The notes under the pieces were generated by a model. That model made no database searches. It was not told where the DNA came from and was given only the letters and a program-made list of their open reading frames with translations. 64,000 nt of DNA, from positions 310,001 through 374,000 of the forward strand of contig OY781093.1 of assembly GCA_963676355.1 (NCBI GenBank), read 5' to 3'. This stretch comes from JAGLOK01 sp963676355. Its GTDB lineage: Bacteria; Bacillota; Clostridia; Christensenellales; UMGS416. Both the position numbers and the translations under genes were made by a program. Below, piece after piece: positions 23,624 to 32,174 of this stretch (position 1 is the stretch's first letter; the number at the start of each line of letters is the position of its first letter).

Positions 23624-24487
23624 TTATTGTCTGATCATAAGCGTACAAAGCCGTTTTTCATCCCACGGTGACTCAAGATTTTCAACGGGCGTAAACCCAT
23701 ATCCTGAGTAAAAATTATATAGTTCGGATGTGGTGTTTTTGACGGCTGTTTTTTTAGGAACTTTAACTGAAAGATATTTTCTTCCGTGTGCTTTTGCTTG
23801 TTTTTTAGCTTCAGATATAATCTTATCGGTAAGAGCTTCACATTTTGCACCTTCGCATATTCCCATCATGTATATTTCGGAAAGCTCCGTAAACACAGGG
23901 CGCAGCGCAATAAAAGCAATCGGATGACCGCAGTATGTAAAAACATGATAGTCAGTGTCGGAAACTTTTTCTATGTAGTGCTTAAATGTAAATTCATTCG
24001 CAAAGTAGGGTGGAACGGGAGATAGGATTTTGTATGTTATTTCATGTTTTGTATCTCTGTCAGTTATAGTATCGCGCTTTATTCCCTTTATAGGGTATTC
24101 CTCAGCCTTATACTTCATTTCTTCAAAGGGTGTTATCCACTTCTTAGAATACGCATCCGGCTTTAATATACGTTTTTTAAGGTCAGATATCTTAAGTATA
24201 TTTTTCTTTTCGCATTCATTTAAAAGCTTTATATTAAGATAGAAATTTGAGCGGTCTGTCTTTTTAGTAACTTTTGCAATCTGCTTTCCGTGCGTGCTTA
24301 GGTAATATGCGATGTTGTGCCCACCCAATAGCAGAGTTTTACCACAGAAGTCTACAACCGGCAAAGGCGGATAGTCTTCAAGAGCGTGGGACTCAAAGTG
24401 CTTTTCGGATTGTTTTAGTTTGTCCTCTGAAAGATAAAAATGTGTGGGTGAAAGTTTTTCAATGTCAATAAAATAATTGTCTGCCAT
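23624..24487 (-). CDS. ParB-like N-terminal domain fused to a GNAT acetyltransferase domain
   Basis: 287 residues. Residues about 8-75 (IEKLSPTHFYLSEDKL, then YPPLPVVDFCGKTLLLGGHNIAYYLS) resemble the ParB/sulfiredoxin-like fold with its GGH turn in place of DGHHR. The C-terminal half (about 150-285) is GNAT-like: HVFTYCGHPIAFIALRPVF, LSEIYMMGICEGAKCEALTDKIISEAKKQA and SELYNFYSGYGF. A middle helical region links them. Related two-domain proteins exist in Firmicutes but none has a known role that I can name. AAGGAG precedes the ATG. It lies upstream of gyrB with its 3' end overlapping the gyrB control region. Confidence is good for GNAT, moderate for ParB-like. Confidence 0.72.
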   Translation of the reverse strand: MADNYFIDIEKLSPTHFYLSEDKLKQSEKHFESHALEDYPPLPVVDFCGKTLLLGGHNIAYYLSTHGKQIAKVTKKTDRSNFYLNIKLLNECEKKNILKISDLKKRILKPDAYSKKWITPFEEMKYKAEEYPIKGIKRDTITDRDTKHEITYKILSPVPPYFANEFTFKHYIEKVSDTDYHVFTYCGHPIAFIALRPVFTELSEIYMMGICEGAKCEALTDKIISEAKKQAKAHGRKYLSVKVPKKTAVKNTTSELYNFYSGYGFTPVENLESPWDEKRLCTLMIRQ

Positions 24488-24650
24488 TGTGCACTCCTTA
24501 GCCTATTGTCCGCGACCATATGCATTGATAAGGACATAAATATTTTCATATATTAAAATTTCATAAAATTATAAATTATTGGATATATAATAATATATTT
24601 TATGATATAATTATTATAACACTTAACGCCTTATTTGAAAGGAAAAACAT

Positions 24651-25169
24651 ATGAAAAAATATAATTGGGTGCTTGAAATTACAAAAGGACTGTTGATTTT
24701 AATTTTTGGTTTATTTTGTTTGGTCAACCCTGCTTCTGCGACCATCACACTTACCTGGATTTTCGCTATTATGATTCTTGTTATGAGCATTGTCGCGATA
24801 ACTGATGCGTTTTTGCTTAAAAGCATGTTTAAGCAGTGGTGGATTCTGCTTATCGAATTTGCGATGGGTGTGGTTTTTGCTATTATTTTGTTGTTTAACC
24901 CTGACAGGATGATGCTTATAATACGCATAGTCGGCTCATGGGCAATACTCACTGGACTATTCCGCGTGGTGAGGCTTGTGGCAAGAAAAGACATGTGGGT
25001 TCAAAACATACTTATAAGCTTGGGAACTATAGCTGCAGGCATTCTTTTCTGGGTAATGCCGGAAGTGATACTTACGTCAGTTACATATATCATTGGCGTA
25101 GCTGCTGGTATATTTGGACTAATTGTTATTATGTTCGGAGTTCGCATGAAGCTTGGCAAAGAAAAATAG
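24651..25169 (+). CDS. HdeD/DUF308 family membrane protein
   Basis: 172 residues with six predicted transmembrane helices in three hairpins, the DUF308 repeat pattern: ITKGLLILIFGLFCLVNPASA, AFLLKSMFKQWWILLIEFAM, and LISLGTIAAGILFWVMPEVI. E. coli HdeD is an acid-resistance membrane protein of this family; the molecular role is unknown and the Firmicute members are mostly uncharacterised. GAAAGGA precedes the ATG. The AT-rich upstream region contains several TATAAT-like boxes. Single gene with its own terminator. Confidence 0.88.
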   Translation: MKKYNWVLEITKGLLILIFGLFCLVNPASATITLTWIFAIMILVMSIVAITDAFLLKSMFKQWWILLIEFAMGVVFAIILLFNPDRMMLIIRIVGSWAILTGLFRVVRLVARKDMWVQNILISLGTIAAGILFWVMPEVILTSVTYIIGVAAGIFGLIVIMFGVRMKLGKEK

Positions 25170-25182
25170 ATTTTACGACTTT

Positions 25183-25212
25183 ATGGCCGTCTGTTTTCAG
25201 GCGGCTATTTTA
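25183..25212 (+). terminator. Terminator of the HdeD-like gene
   Basis: ATGGCCGTCTG / CAGGCGGCTAT, an 11-bp stem with two wobble pairs, TTTT loop, then TTTTAAT. Confidence 0.85.
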
Positions 25213-25278
25213 ATATAACCAAAATCTGTGTAAAAATATTATGGTTTAAGTTATAATAGATTTTTGAAAGAGGTCTTT

Positions 25279-26409
25279 ATGATACAACACATTACATACG
25301 AGCAAAAAGAAACTTGCAGCGGGTGCATGGCATGTGCCAGCGAGTGCCCCACTCAGTGCATACATCCTGTGTATGATGAGGAAGGCATATTGTATCCGAA
25401 AGTTGATTTAGACGAGTGCATACACTGCGACCATTGCGTAAAGATGTGTCCTTTCACTCATCCTGAAGATGTAAAGGCGTCCCCAGAGAAGGCATATGCA
25501 GGGTGGAGCTTGGATGAGGAGACCAGAAGAAAAAGCGCAACGGCGGGAGTGTTTACGACGCTTGCCAAAAAATTCATAGATGATGGCGGTGTTGTATACG
25601 GTGTGGCATATGAAAATGATATGAGCGTGTCGCATATTAAAATTGAAAACACACAAGATCTATATAAGATTCAAAGTTCAAAGTATGTTCAAAGCAATTT
25701 TTCAGATATATACGACGCTTTAAAAAAAGATATGAGCGATGGTTTGAAAGTCATGATATCAGGCACAGGCTGTCAGATAGCAGGAATTCGTGCGGCCTTA
25801 AAGTGTGATAACCTACTGCTTGTTGACATTACATGCTTGGGTGTGCCGGCTCCCGGTGTTTTTAAAAAGTATGTACAAAGCTTAGAAAAAACACACAAAA
25901 AGAAAGTGACTGATATAAACTTTCGTGACAAGAGCACTGGGTGGAGAACTTACAGCCAAACTGTTATATTTGAAGATGGAAGTAAGTTTTCACAGAAAAA
26001 TCATGAGAGTGCCTACATGAGGGGCTTTTTGGACAAGATTTATATGCGACCCAGTTGTCATACATGCCCATTTTGTGACAGCAATCGTGCAGGAGATATA
26101 ACAATAGGTGATTTTTGGGGCATAGAAAAAACTCTTCCGGAAATTGATGATCCTCGCGGCGTATCTCTTTTATATGGGGTCACTGAAAAGGGAAAGAAGT
26201 ATCTTGAATCCTGTGACCTCGTTGAGGTTCACGAATGCAGTGTTGAAGATACGCTTCAACAGTCTTTGCAGCATCCTGCAAAGGCCAGTGAAAAAAGAGC
26301 TTCATTTTTTAAAGACTATAAAAGAATGAAGTTTGACAGATTGGCGACCAAATATATGAAACAGCGCTCCAGAATTGTTCAGTTTGCTGTTAATATGCTA
26401 AAATACTAA
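25279..26409 (+). CDS. Ferredoxin-FrhB-type iron-sulfur oxidoreductase (F420H2 dehydrogenase beta family)
   Basis: 376 residues from the ATG at 25279 after AAAGAGG. Two [4Fe-4S] motifs at the N-terminus (CSGCMACASECP and CIHCDHCVKMCP), then the FrhB N and C domains: SATAGVFTTLAKKFID, GTGCQIAGIRAAL, DITCLGVPAPGVFKKYV and GDITIGDFWG. In polysaccharide clusters these proteins accompany pyruvyl transferases and glycosyltransferases; their redox partner and reaction are not known, and they need not use F420. It heads a five-gene operon (25.3-31.5 kb). TATAAT at 25252-25257 is the likely -10. Confidence 0.88.
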   Translation: MIQHITYEQKETCSGCMACASECPTQCIHPVYDEEGILYPKVDLDECIHCDHCVKMCPFTHPEDVKASPEKAYAGWSLDEETRRKSATAGVFTTLAKKFIDDGGVVYGVAYENDMSVSHIKIENTQDLYKIQSSKYVQSNFSDIYDALKKDMSDGLKVMISGTGCQIAGIRAALKCDNLLLVDITCLGVPAPGVFKKYVQSLEKTHKKKVTDINFRDKSTGWRTYSQTVIFEDGSKFSQKNHESAYMRGFLDKIYMRPSCHTCPFCDSNRAGDITIGDFWGIEKTLPEIDDPRGVSLLYGVTEKGKKYLESCDLVEVHECSVEDTLQQSLQHPAKASEKRASFFKDYKRMKFDRLATKYMKQRSRIVQFAVNMLKY

Positions 26410-26413
26410 AACT

Positions 26414-27610
26414 ATGGAATTAACGAAGAAAATTTTAGTCTTACACCACTCCGGCGCTATTGGCGGCGGCGGTGTTGCGATGCTTAATATTTTGGGTGCA
26501 CTTAAAAATATGGGCTATGATGTAGAAGTTATATGTCCAAGTGAGCCGTCATATATACTGGATGAGATTAATGCAGTGGGAATAAAAGCAGAAGGCATGT
26601 TTGACAAGAACTGGTGTTATCCGCATTTTAATGGACAGCATTATTCAGCAATTGATCCGCGCTATATAAAAAGGTGGAGACATATTAAGCGATCAGGGGA
26701 AACTGTGCAAGACTTGATTGCAAAAAAATCTCCCGATATAGTGATTTTTAACTCGATGACGATTGCATGGATGGGCGAATATGTTCCCAAGGGAATAAAG
26801 ACCATATGCTTTGATCGTGAAACGCTTCCTTCAAATGGAAAGGGCATTCGAAGCGAGAGGATTAAAAAATGGCTGCGCGGCATGACAAAAAGTGTGTTCC
26901 TCAGCGAGTATGATAGGAAAGAAGCAGGCGGATGCGAAAATTTTTGCGTTATAACCGATAAGGTGAATATTGCAAAGTTTGTGGATATGCCTGATGACTT
27001 TAAAGCAAAGTGTTCTCGAAAGCTTGACTTTGACAAACGCAGCATATTATATACAGGTGGAATGTGGCATGTTAAAGGGGCACATACAGCTTTAAAAATG
27101 ATGCATCATCTAAATGATGATTATCAACTGATATTTCTTCAGTATACCCCACCTAAAGAGCGACCAAATGATATAAAGACAAACATTAGAAGTATATTGG
27201 GAATGGACTATGAGGGGGACGTATTGGATTTGCTTCAAGGAATTGAAGAGAAGGTGAAATTTTTCCCTGCGCAAAAGGATATGGCTCCGCTATACTCGGC
27301 AGCCGATATAATTATTTTCCCGAGTACAGAGCCGCACCAAGCAATGCCTGTGTATGAGGCAGGAGCTTCTTGTAAGCCATGCATTGTTTCTGACTTTCCA
27401 AATACTGCAGAATTTGCAAAAGACGGAGTGAATGTTCTTACATTTAAACCACAAGACGATGAAGATTTGGCAAAATGCGTGGAAAGACTTTGCGATAAAG
27501 AGCTTTACTATAAGCTAGCAAATAACGGGCATGAAATGTGCATCAAAAACCACAATATTGAAACTTTGGAGAAGGAAATTCACGACCTTCTCCAAAGCAT
27601 AGAGGATTGA
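26414..27610 (+). CDS. GT4-type glycosyltransferase
   Basis: 398 residues, GT-B fold of the glycosyltransferase group 1 (GT4) kind. The N-terminal half begins ILVLHHSGAIGGGGVAMLNIL with the glycine-rich acceptor loop; the C-terminal half has SILYTGGMWHVKGAHTALKMM, FFPAQKDMAPLYSAADIIIFPS and the EPHQAMPVYEAGASCKPCIVSD segment with the nucleotide-sugar Glu. It would add a sugar to a lipid-linked surface polysaccharide. It starts four bases after the FrhB stop with no clear ribosome site, so translation is probably coupled. Donor and acceptor unknown. Confidence 0.88.
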   Translation: MELTKKILVLHHSGAIGGGGVAMLNILGALKNMGYDVEVICPSEPSYILDEINAVGIKAEGMFDKNWCYPHFNGQHYSAIDPRYIKRWRHIKRSGETVQDLIAKKSPDIVIFNSMTIAWMGEYVPKGIKTICFDRETLPSNGKGIRSERIKKWLRGMTKSVFLSEYDRKEAGGCENFCVITDKVNIAKFVDMPDDFKAKCSRKLDFDKRSILYTGGMWHVKGAHTALKMMHHLNDDYQLIFLQYTPPKERPNDIKTNIRSILGMDYEGDVLDLLQGIEEKVKFFPAQKDMAPLYSAADIIIFPSTEPHQAMPVYEAGASCKPCIVSDFPNTAEFAKDGVNVLTFKPQDDEDLAKCVERLCDKELYYKLANNGHEMCIKNHNIETLEKEIHDLLQSIED

Positions 27611-27611
27611 T

Positions 27612-28775
27612 ATGAATATAGTACTTTTCGGACATGGCGGATATACAAATCGAGGCTGCGAGGCAATCGTACGTGGCACAGTTAATATGATTAACAAAGA
27701 GATACCGGATGCTAAAATCCGTCTTTGTTCGTACGACCCGAATTACGACAGAGCGAAAAACTATGGTATGGTTGAGCATATATATCCACACCACAATGTG
27801 CGCTATACACTTCCCCACCTGTCGGCATATGGATTTCGCAAGCTGGGCATGAAAAAGCTTGATTTGAAGCTACAGTATAATTGGCTAAAAGAACCGCTCA
27901 AATGGGGAGATGTATTTATATCCATTGGCGGCGACAACTACTGCTATGAAGAGCCTGTGGACTTTTTCCACATTGACAGGCTTGTAAAAGAAGCCGGTAA
28001 AAAGCTCATAATATGGGGCGCATCATTTGACGGTGAGATGATTACTGAAAACATGAAGCGTGACCTTGGGCTTTTTGACATGATATTTGTGCGTGAGACG
28101 CTTTCTTTTGAAGCGCTTAAAGAGCATGGCATAGAAAATGCAGTGCTGTATCCTGACTCGGCTTTTACAATGGAAGTTGCCGACATTAAAGATGATGGCA
28201 AATACATTGGCTTCAATTTAAGTCCGCTTTCTTTGCGCTACAGCGATGAGAAAGGCTCCGCATTGAACGCTGTTCATAATATGGTGGATTATCTGCTCAA
28301 TCATACCGACTACAGTATTAAGCTCATTTCGCATGTGATAGACCCTTCACATCCCGACACTCAGTATGACCCGGGTGCGCTTTTGCCGCTTTATGAAAAG
28401 CATAAAGATACGGGCAGAGTGATATATATCGATTCTGAGCCGCTTGATGCCACAGAGGTAAAGGCGCAGATTAAAAGCTGTGATGCTTTTATCGGCGCAC
28501 GCACTCACTCAACCATTGCGGCGTATTCGACTGAAGTACCAACCACGGTAATCGGATACTCCATAAAGTCGCGAGGGATTGCAAAGGATTTGTTTGGCAC
28601 AAATGAGGAATACGTTATTCCTGTTGGAGATGTTAAAGGCGATGTGCTGGTGGATGCCGTTAAGCGCTTGATAGATAAAAATGATGAGATACGCAATCAT
28701 ATGAAAGAGATTATGCCGGAATACAAAAAACGTGCAGCAGAGGCCGCAAAAGCGCTTAAAGAGGTAATCTCTTGA
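27612..28775 (+). CDS. Polysaccharide pyruvyl transferase family protein
   Basis: 387 residues, PF04230-type. It begins MNIVLFGHGGYTNRGCEAIVRG, has FISIGGDNYCYEE near residue 105, ERETLS-like FVRETLSFEALKEHG, and the hallmark IGARTHSTIAAYSTEVPTTVI near residue 295. Members such as CsaB transfer pyruvate as a ketal to cell-surface sugars, giving negative charge and binding sites for S-layer-type proteins; others are modified for different chemistry. One base separates it from the previous gene. It is followed, with overlap, by the flippase gene. Confidence 0.9.
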   Translation: MNIVLFGHGGYTNRGCEAIVRGTVNMINKEIPDAKIRLCSYDPNYDRAKNYGMVEHIYPHHNVRYTLPHLSAYGFRKLGMKKLDLKLQYNWLKEPLKWGDVFISIGGDNYCYEEPVDFFHIDRLVKEAGKKLIIWGASFDGEMITENMKRDLGLFDMIFVRETLSFEALKEHGIENAVLYPDSAFTMEVADIKDDGKYIGFNLSPLSLRYSDEKGSALNAVHNMVDYLLNHTDYSIKLISHVIDPSHPDTQYDPGALLPLYEKHKDTGRVIYIDSEPLDATEVKAQIKSCDAFIGARTHSTIAAYSTEVPTTVIGYSIKSRGIAKDLFGTNEEYVIPVGDVKGDVLVDAVKRLIDKNDEIRNHMKEIMPEYKKRAAEAAKALKEVIS

Positions 28776-30316
28776 ATAAAAAAAGTGAGATTAAAATAGG
28801 GGTTGGACTTAATTACCTTTTGATGTTGGTGTCAAACATCGCAGGCTTTGTGATGGTGCCGCTTATTATTGGTTGGGTAGGCGACGAAGGCTATGGCTTA
28901 TATGAGGTAATTGGTGCATTTGCGGGCTATATGGCAGTGCTAGATTTTGGAGTAAACTCCACAATTACCCGATATATAGCGAAATACAGAGAAGAAAAAG
29001 CGCTGGATAAGCAGCAGAATTTTCTTGCTGTTTCTTTGATACTATATAGCTTATTGGCAGTTGTAGTAGCCCTTATTGGAATTGTTGTTTGGCTAAACCT
29101 AGACAGGATATATCAGGCAAAGTTCACAATAGAACAAATCAAAACAACCAAGGTTATGTTCCTCATTGTTGTAGCAAACATTGGATTGTCTCTCCCTCTT
29201 CGCACATTCGGGGCTGTATTGAACGGATATGAAAAGTTTACGCTTCCAAGACTTTTGCATATCGGACGGGTGATATTCCGTTTGGCAGCAGTATTTATAA
29301 TGCTAAGATTAGGCTATGGAGTTATTGCAATAGTTGTAATTGATGCCGTATTGAATATTGGCGTTCTTCTTATTAATATGTTATATGTGCTCGGTGTTTT
29401 AAAAGTAAAAATACATTTGGAGCGATTTGAAACAGCCTTACTCAAAGAAATATTTGTTTTTTCACTGCCGATATTTTTAACGATGGTTTATGACCAAATA
29501 TTTTGGAAAGTGGATCAGTTTATAATCTCGGTAATGGTGGGAGCCGCAGCTGTTGCAGTAGTGGGAGCCGCGATGCGCTTGGTGTTAATTTTTATGCGTT
29601 TTTCCACGTCTCTATCTGAAGTGTTTTTGCCTAGAGTGACAAAGATGGTGGTAAATAAAGCATCCTCTGATGACTTAACCGATTTTATGATACGCGTAGG
29701 CCGTATACAGTTTTTAGTGCTTGGAGTTATATTATCAGGATATTTGCTTTTTGGTCAAAACCTTATTGGGTTATGGGTGGGAAGAGCGGACGGCTCTTTT
29801 GACACTTATACAGCATATCTGATTGGCGTTATAATAATGATTCCGCTGACATTGCCTTTAATACAAAACACGGGAATTTCAATACTGGTAGCAAAAAACA
29901 AACACAAGTTCAGATCAACAATATATTTTATCATCGCTGTCTTAAACATTGGTCTTACTATAGTTCTTGTCAAAAGCTTTGGCATAGTCGGCGCAAGTGT
30001 TGCAACTGCGATAGCGCTTACTATCGGCAACGGAATAATAATAAACATATACTATTCAAGAGCAATAGGACTTAAAATTGGCAAGTTCTTTAAAGATTGC
30101 GTTGCTCGTTTGGGTATTCCAATGCTGATATCGTCAGGGTTTGGATACTTGATACTGCGATTTATAGCGATTCCAAACAGTTGGGGTAACTTAGCTCTTT
30201 GTTGCCTGATATACCTTGCAATCTATGGCACAATCATGTGGCTTATGGGCATGAATACATACGAAAAAGACATGGTTAAAAAAGTGTACAGGAAAGTTTT
30301 AAGAAGAGGCGCATAG
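28772..30316 (+). CDS. Polysaccharide flippase (MATE/Wzx-like)
   Basis: 514 residues with about 14 transmembrane helices, typical of MOP-superfamily Wzx flippases. IGVGLNYLLMLVSNIAGFVMVPLIIGWVG opens it, with DFGVNSTITRYIAKYR soon after. The start codon is TTG at 28772, overlapping the upstream TGA (TTGA), with AGAGGT seven bases before; no ATG is near. It should flip lipid-linked oligosaccharides across the membrane. With the two glycosyltransferases, the pyruvyl transferase and the FrhB-like protein it makes one operon. A polymerase (O-antigen-ligase type) is encoded far off at 51 kb. Confidence 0.9.
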   Translation: MNKKSEIKIGVGLNYLLMLVSNIAGFVMVPLIIGWVGDEGYGLYEVIGAFAGYMAVLDFGVNSTITRYIAKYREEKALDKQQNFLAVSLILYSLLAVVVALIGIVVWLNLDRIYQAKFTIEQIKTTKVMFLIVVANIGLSLPLRTFGAVLNGYEKFTLPRLLHIGRVIFRLAAVFIMLRLGYGVIAIVVIDAVLNIGVLLINMLYVLGVLKVKIHLERFETALLKEIFVFSLPIFLTMVYDQIFWKVDQFIISVMVGAAAVAVVGAAMRLVLIFMRFSTSLSEVFLPRVTKMVVNKASSDDLTDFMIRVGRIQFLVLGVILSGYLLFGQNLIGLWVGRADGSFDTYTAYLIGVIIMIPLTLPLIQNTGISILVAKNKHKFRSTIYFIIAVLNIGLTIVLVKSFGIVGASVATAIALTIGNGIIINIYYSRAIGLKIGKFFKDCVARLGIPMLISSGFGYLILRFIAIPNSWGNLALCCLIYLAIYGTIMWLMGMNTYEKDMVKKVYRKVLRRGA

Positions 30317-31519
30317 ATGGAGATACTCTATATTTCAAACACTACCTCACAAAAATATTTTAAAAAGCTCTATGATATGAGCGTTGCAAAACCCGGACAA
30401 CAGGTCCAAAAGTTTAACGAAATGCTGCTTCGCGGATTTGCTGAAAATAATTCCGTTTATGCATTGTCAGCGCCGCCAGCTACATACTCCACATCAAAAA
30501 AATTGTATTTTAGCAGCGAAATAGAAAAAGAAAACGGCATAACTTATGATTACACAAGCTTTTGCAGCCTGCCTATTATAAAGCAATTTATGGTGAAGTC
30601 TGCAGTGAAGCGAAAAATAAAAGAATGGGCGAAGAAAACAGAAAACAAAGAACGTGCAATAGTCTGTTATGCACTCTCTCCTACATTGTCTGCCGCCGCA
30701 CTTTCTTCGGCAAAAAAGCTGGGGGTAAAATGTGTGGCTTTGGTAACGGACATACCACAGCTTATGAATGTGTCAACTCAGCAGAGTGGAATAAAATCAA
30801 AACTGTATTCCATATACTCAAAATCAACATATGAGAAGATGACTCGGTATGACATGTATATACTGCTAACGGATGCTATGAGCGAAGTTGTAAACCCATT
30901 GGAAAAGCCCTACACTGTGATGGAAGGCATGACAGACAGCGCTATGGTGGATGTGGACAATTCGCTTTCAGATAAATATTCGCCAAAGGTAGTGCTTTAT
31001 GCTGGCGCGCTGTTTGAAAAATACGGCGTTAAAAATCTTGTTGAAGGGTTTATGAAGGCAGATGTCGCCGACTGCGAGCTTTGGTTTTTTGGAAATGGCG
31101 AGATGGAAGATTGGCTCAATTCATTGGACTTTGATAAAGTTAAATATCACGGCGTAGCTCCAAACCATGAGGTGGTGGCGCATGAAATAAAATCCACACT
31201 TCTTGTAAATCCGCGCCCGTCAACCGAGGAATTTACGAAATACTCATTTCCAAGCAAAAACATGGAGTATATGATGTCGGGCACGCCGGTTGTTGCATGT
31301 AAACTTCCGGGAATGCCTAATGAGTATCTTGACTACATTTATATCACTCAAGATGAGAGTGCGGATGGTTTTGCAAAAATACTTAAAGAAATACTTTCAA
31401 AGGATGCAAAGAAACTGCATGAGATGGGAAAGAGTGCAAAGGATTTTGTATCAAAAGAAAAGTCAAATATTATTCAAGCACAAAAGATTGTGGGATTTAT
31501 AAAAGACAATCTAAAATGA
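30317..31519 (+). CDS. GT4-type glycosyltransferase, end of the polysaccharide operon
   Basis: 400 residues, GT-B-like. MEILYISNTTSQKYFKKLYD opens the acceptor domain; the donor domain shows VVLYAGALFEKYGVKNLVEGF, LWFFGNGEMEDWLNSL, VKYHGVAPNHEVVAHEI and the EFTKYSFPSKNMEYMMSGTPVVA segment. This last text is common in enzymes that add sugars to exopolysaccharide repeat units. It starts one base after the flippase stop with AGAGG upstream. Its 3' end overlaps the convergent VanZ gene by nine bases. Confidence 0.87.
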   Translation: MEILYISNTTSQKYFKKLYDMSVAKPGQQVQKFNEMLLRGFAENNSVYALSAPPATYSTSKKLYFSSEIEKENGITYDYTSFCSLPIIKQFMVKSAVKRKIKEWAKKTENKERAIVCYALSPTLSAAALSSAKKLGVKCVALVTDIPQLMNVSTQQSGIKSKLYSIYSKSTYEKMTRYDMYILLTDAMSEVVNPLEKPYTVMEGMTDSAMVDVDNSLSDKYSPKVVLYAGALFEKYGVKNLVEGFMKADVADCELWFFGNGEMEDWLNSLDFDKVKYHGVAPNHEVVAHEIKSTLLVNPRPSTEEFTKYSFPSKNMEYMMSGTPVVACKLPGMPNEYLDYIYITQDESADGFAKILKEILSKDAKKLHEMGKSAKDFVSKEKSNIIQAQKIVGFIKDNLK

Positions 31520-32068
31520 TTTGTTGTGCTTATGAAACAGAACTTTATAAACGATATGGCCTATCATCGCGCCAAAAGTGTTTAATATCAGATCATCCAC
31601 ATCAAATTCACGCATGCACATTCCGAAAATACAGAGTATAAGCTGAAGGCTTTCAATACAGAAAGTAAATAGAAATGCACCAAGGAGCGCCCATAAAAAG
31701 TGCTTTGTTTTTTTGAGCACAAATGGCATTAAAATACCCGCGGGTATAAACATTACTATATTGCCAAAAAATTGGCGAACCGCGCCGAGTTGTCCTGAAA
31801 GAACGTTTTTCCACTGCTGTCCGATTAGGGAAAAAGGTTTGATATTCCAAGGCATGCCATAAAGCTTTATTTCGCCCCAAGTTATTTTATATGAAGATAT
31901 AAAAAGAGGCTGAAGAGTCAATATGAGTATGAGCACTGTGTATAATGCGGTTACGATAATCACAACAGTTTTTTTTATTTTAGGATAACGATTTGTAATA
32001 AGCAGCATAAAAAAAGCCATAGCTGCGGCTATCAGCAAAAACGTATCTGAAAAATTCACCTTTAACAT
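31511..32068 (-). CDS. VanZ-family membrane protein
   Basis: 185 residues, about five transmembrane helices, VanZ fold: FFGNIVMFIPAGILMPFVLKK, LGAFLFTFCIESLQLILCIFGM, and REFDVDDLILNTFGAMIGHIVY are the family's signature blocks. VanZ gives low-level teicoplanin resistance in enterococci by an unknown route, but most homologues are housekeeping membrane proteins. No ribosome site precedes the ATG; a TAGACA-18-TAGAAT promoter ends six bases before it, so the mRNA is probably leaderless. It is convergent with, and overlaps by nine bases, the last polysaccharide gene. Confidence 0.88.
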   Translation of the reverse strand: MLKVNFSDTFLLIAAAMAFFMLLITNRYPKIKKTVVIIVTALYTVLILILTLQPLFISSYKITWGEIKLYGMPWNIKPFSLIGQQWKNVLSGQLGAVRQFFGNIVMFIPAGILMPFVLKKTKHFLWALLGAFLFTFCIESLQLILCIFGMCMREFDVDDLILNTFGAMIGHIVYKVLFHKHNKSF

Positions 32069-32074
32069 GGGGAT

Positions 32075-32104
32075 ATTCTATCATGTATAAATATACGCTG
32101 TCTA
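32075..32104 (-). promoter_or_regulatory. Promoter of the VanZ gene, leaderless layout
   Basis: Leftward TAGACA (32104-32099), 18 bases, TAGAAT (32080-32075), then ATCCCC and the ATG at 32068. Confidence 0.6.
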
Positions 32105-32138
32105 TATCAGTAAATTTAAAATTTGGTTAAAATTGCAA

Positions 32139-32167
32139 GTGACAAATGAAGCTTAGGGTGATAAAAT
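32139..32167 (+). promoter_or_regulatory. Promoter of the EamA transporter gene, leaderless layout
   Basis: GTGACA (32139-32144), 17 bases, TAAAAT (32162-32167), then seven bases before the ATG at 32175. Both hexamers match consensus at five of six bases. Confidence 0.6.
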
Positions 32168-32174
32168 TCTCTAG

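Noticed and set aside
28772..28774. An ATG start for the flippase
   Set aside because: None lies near; the TTG overlapping the upstream TGA with AGAGGT before it fits.
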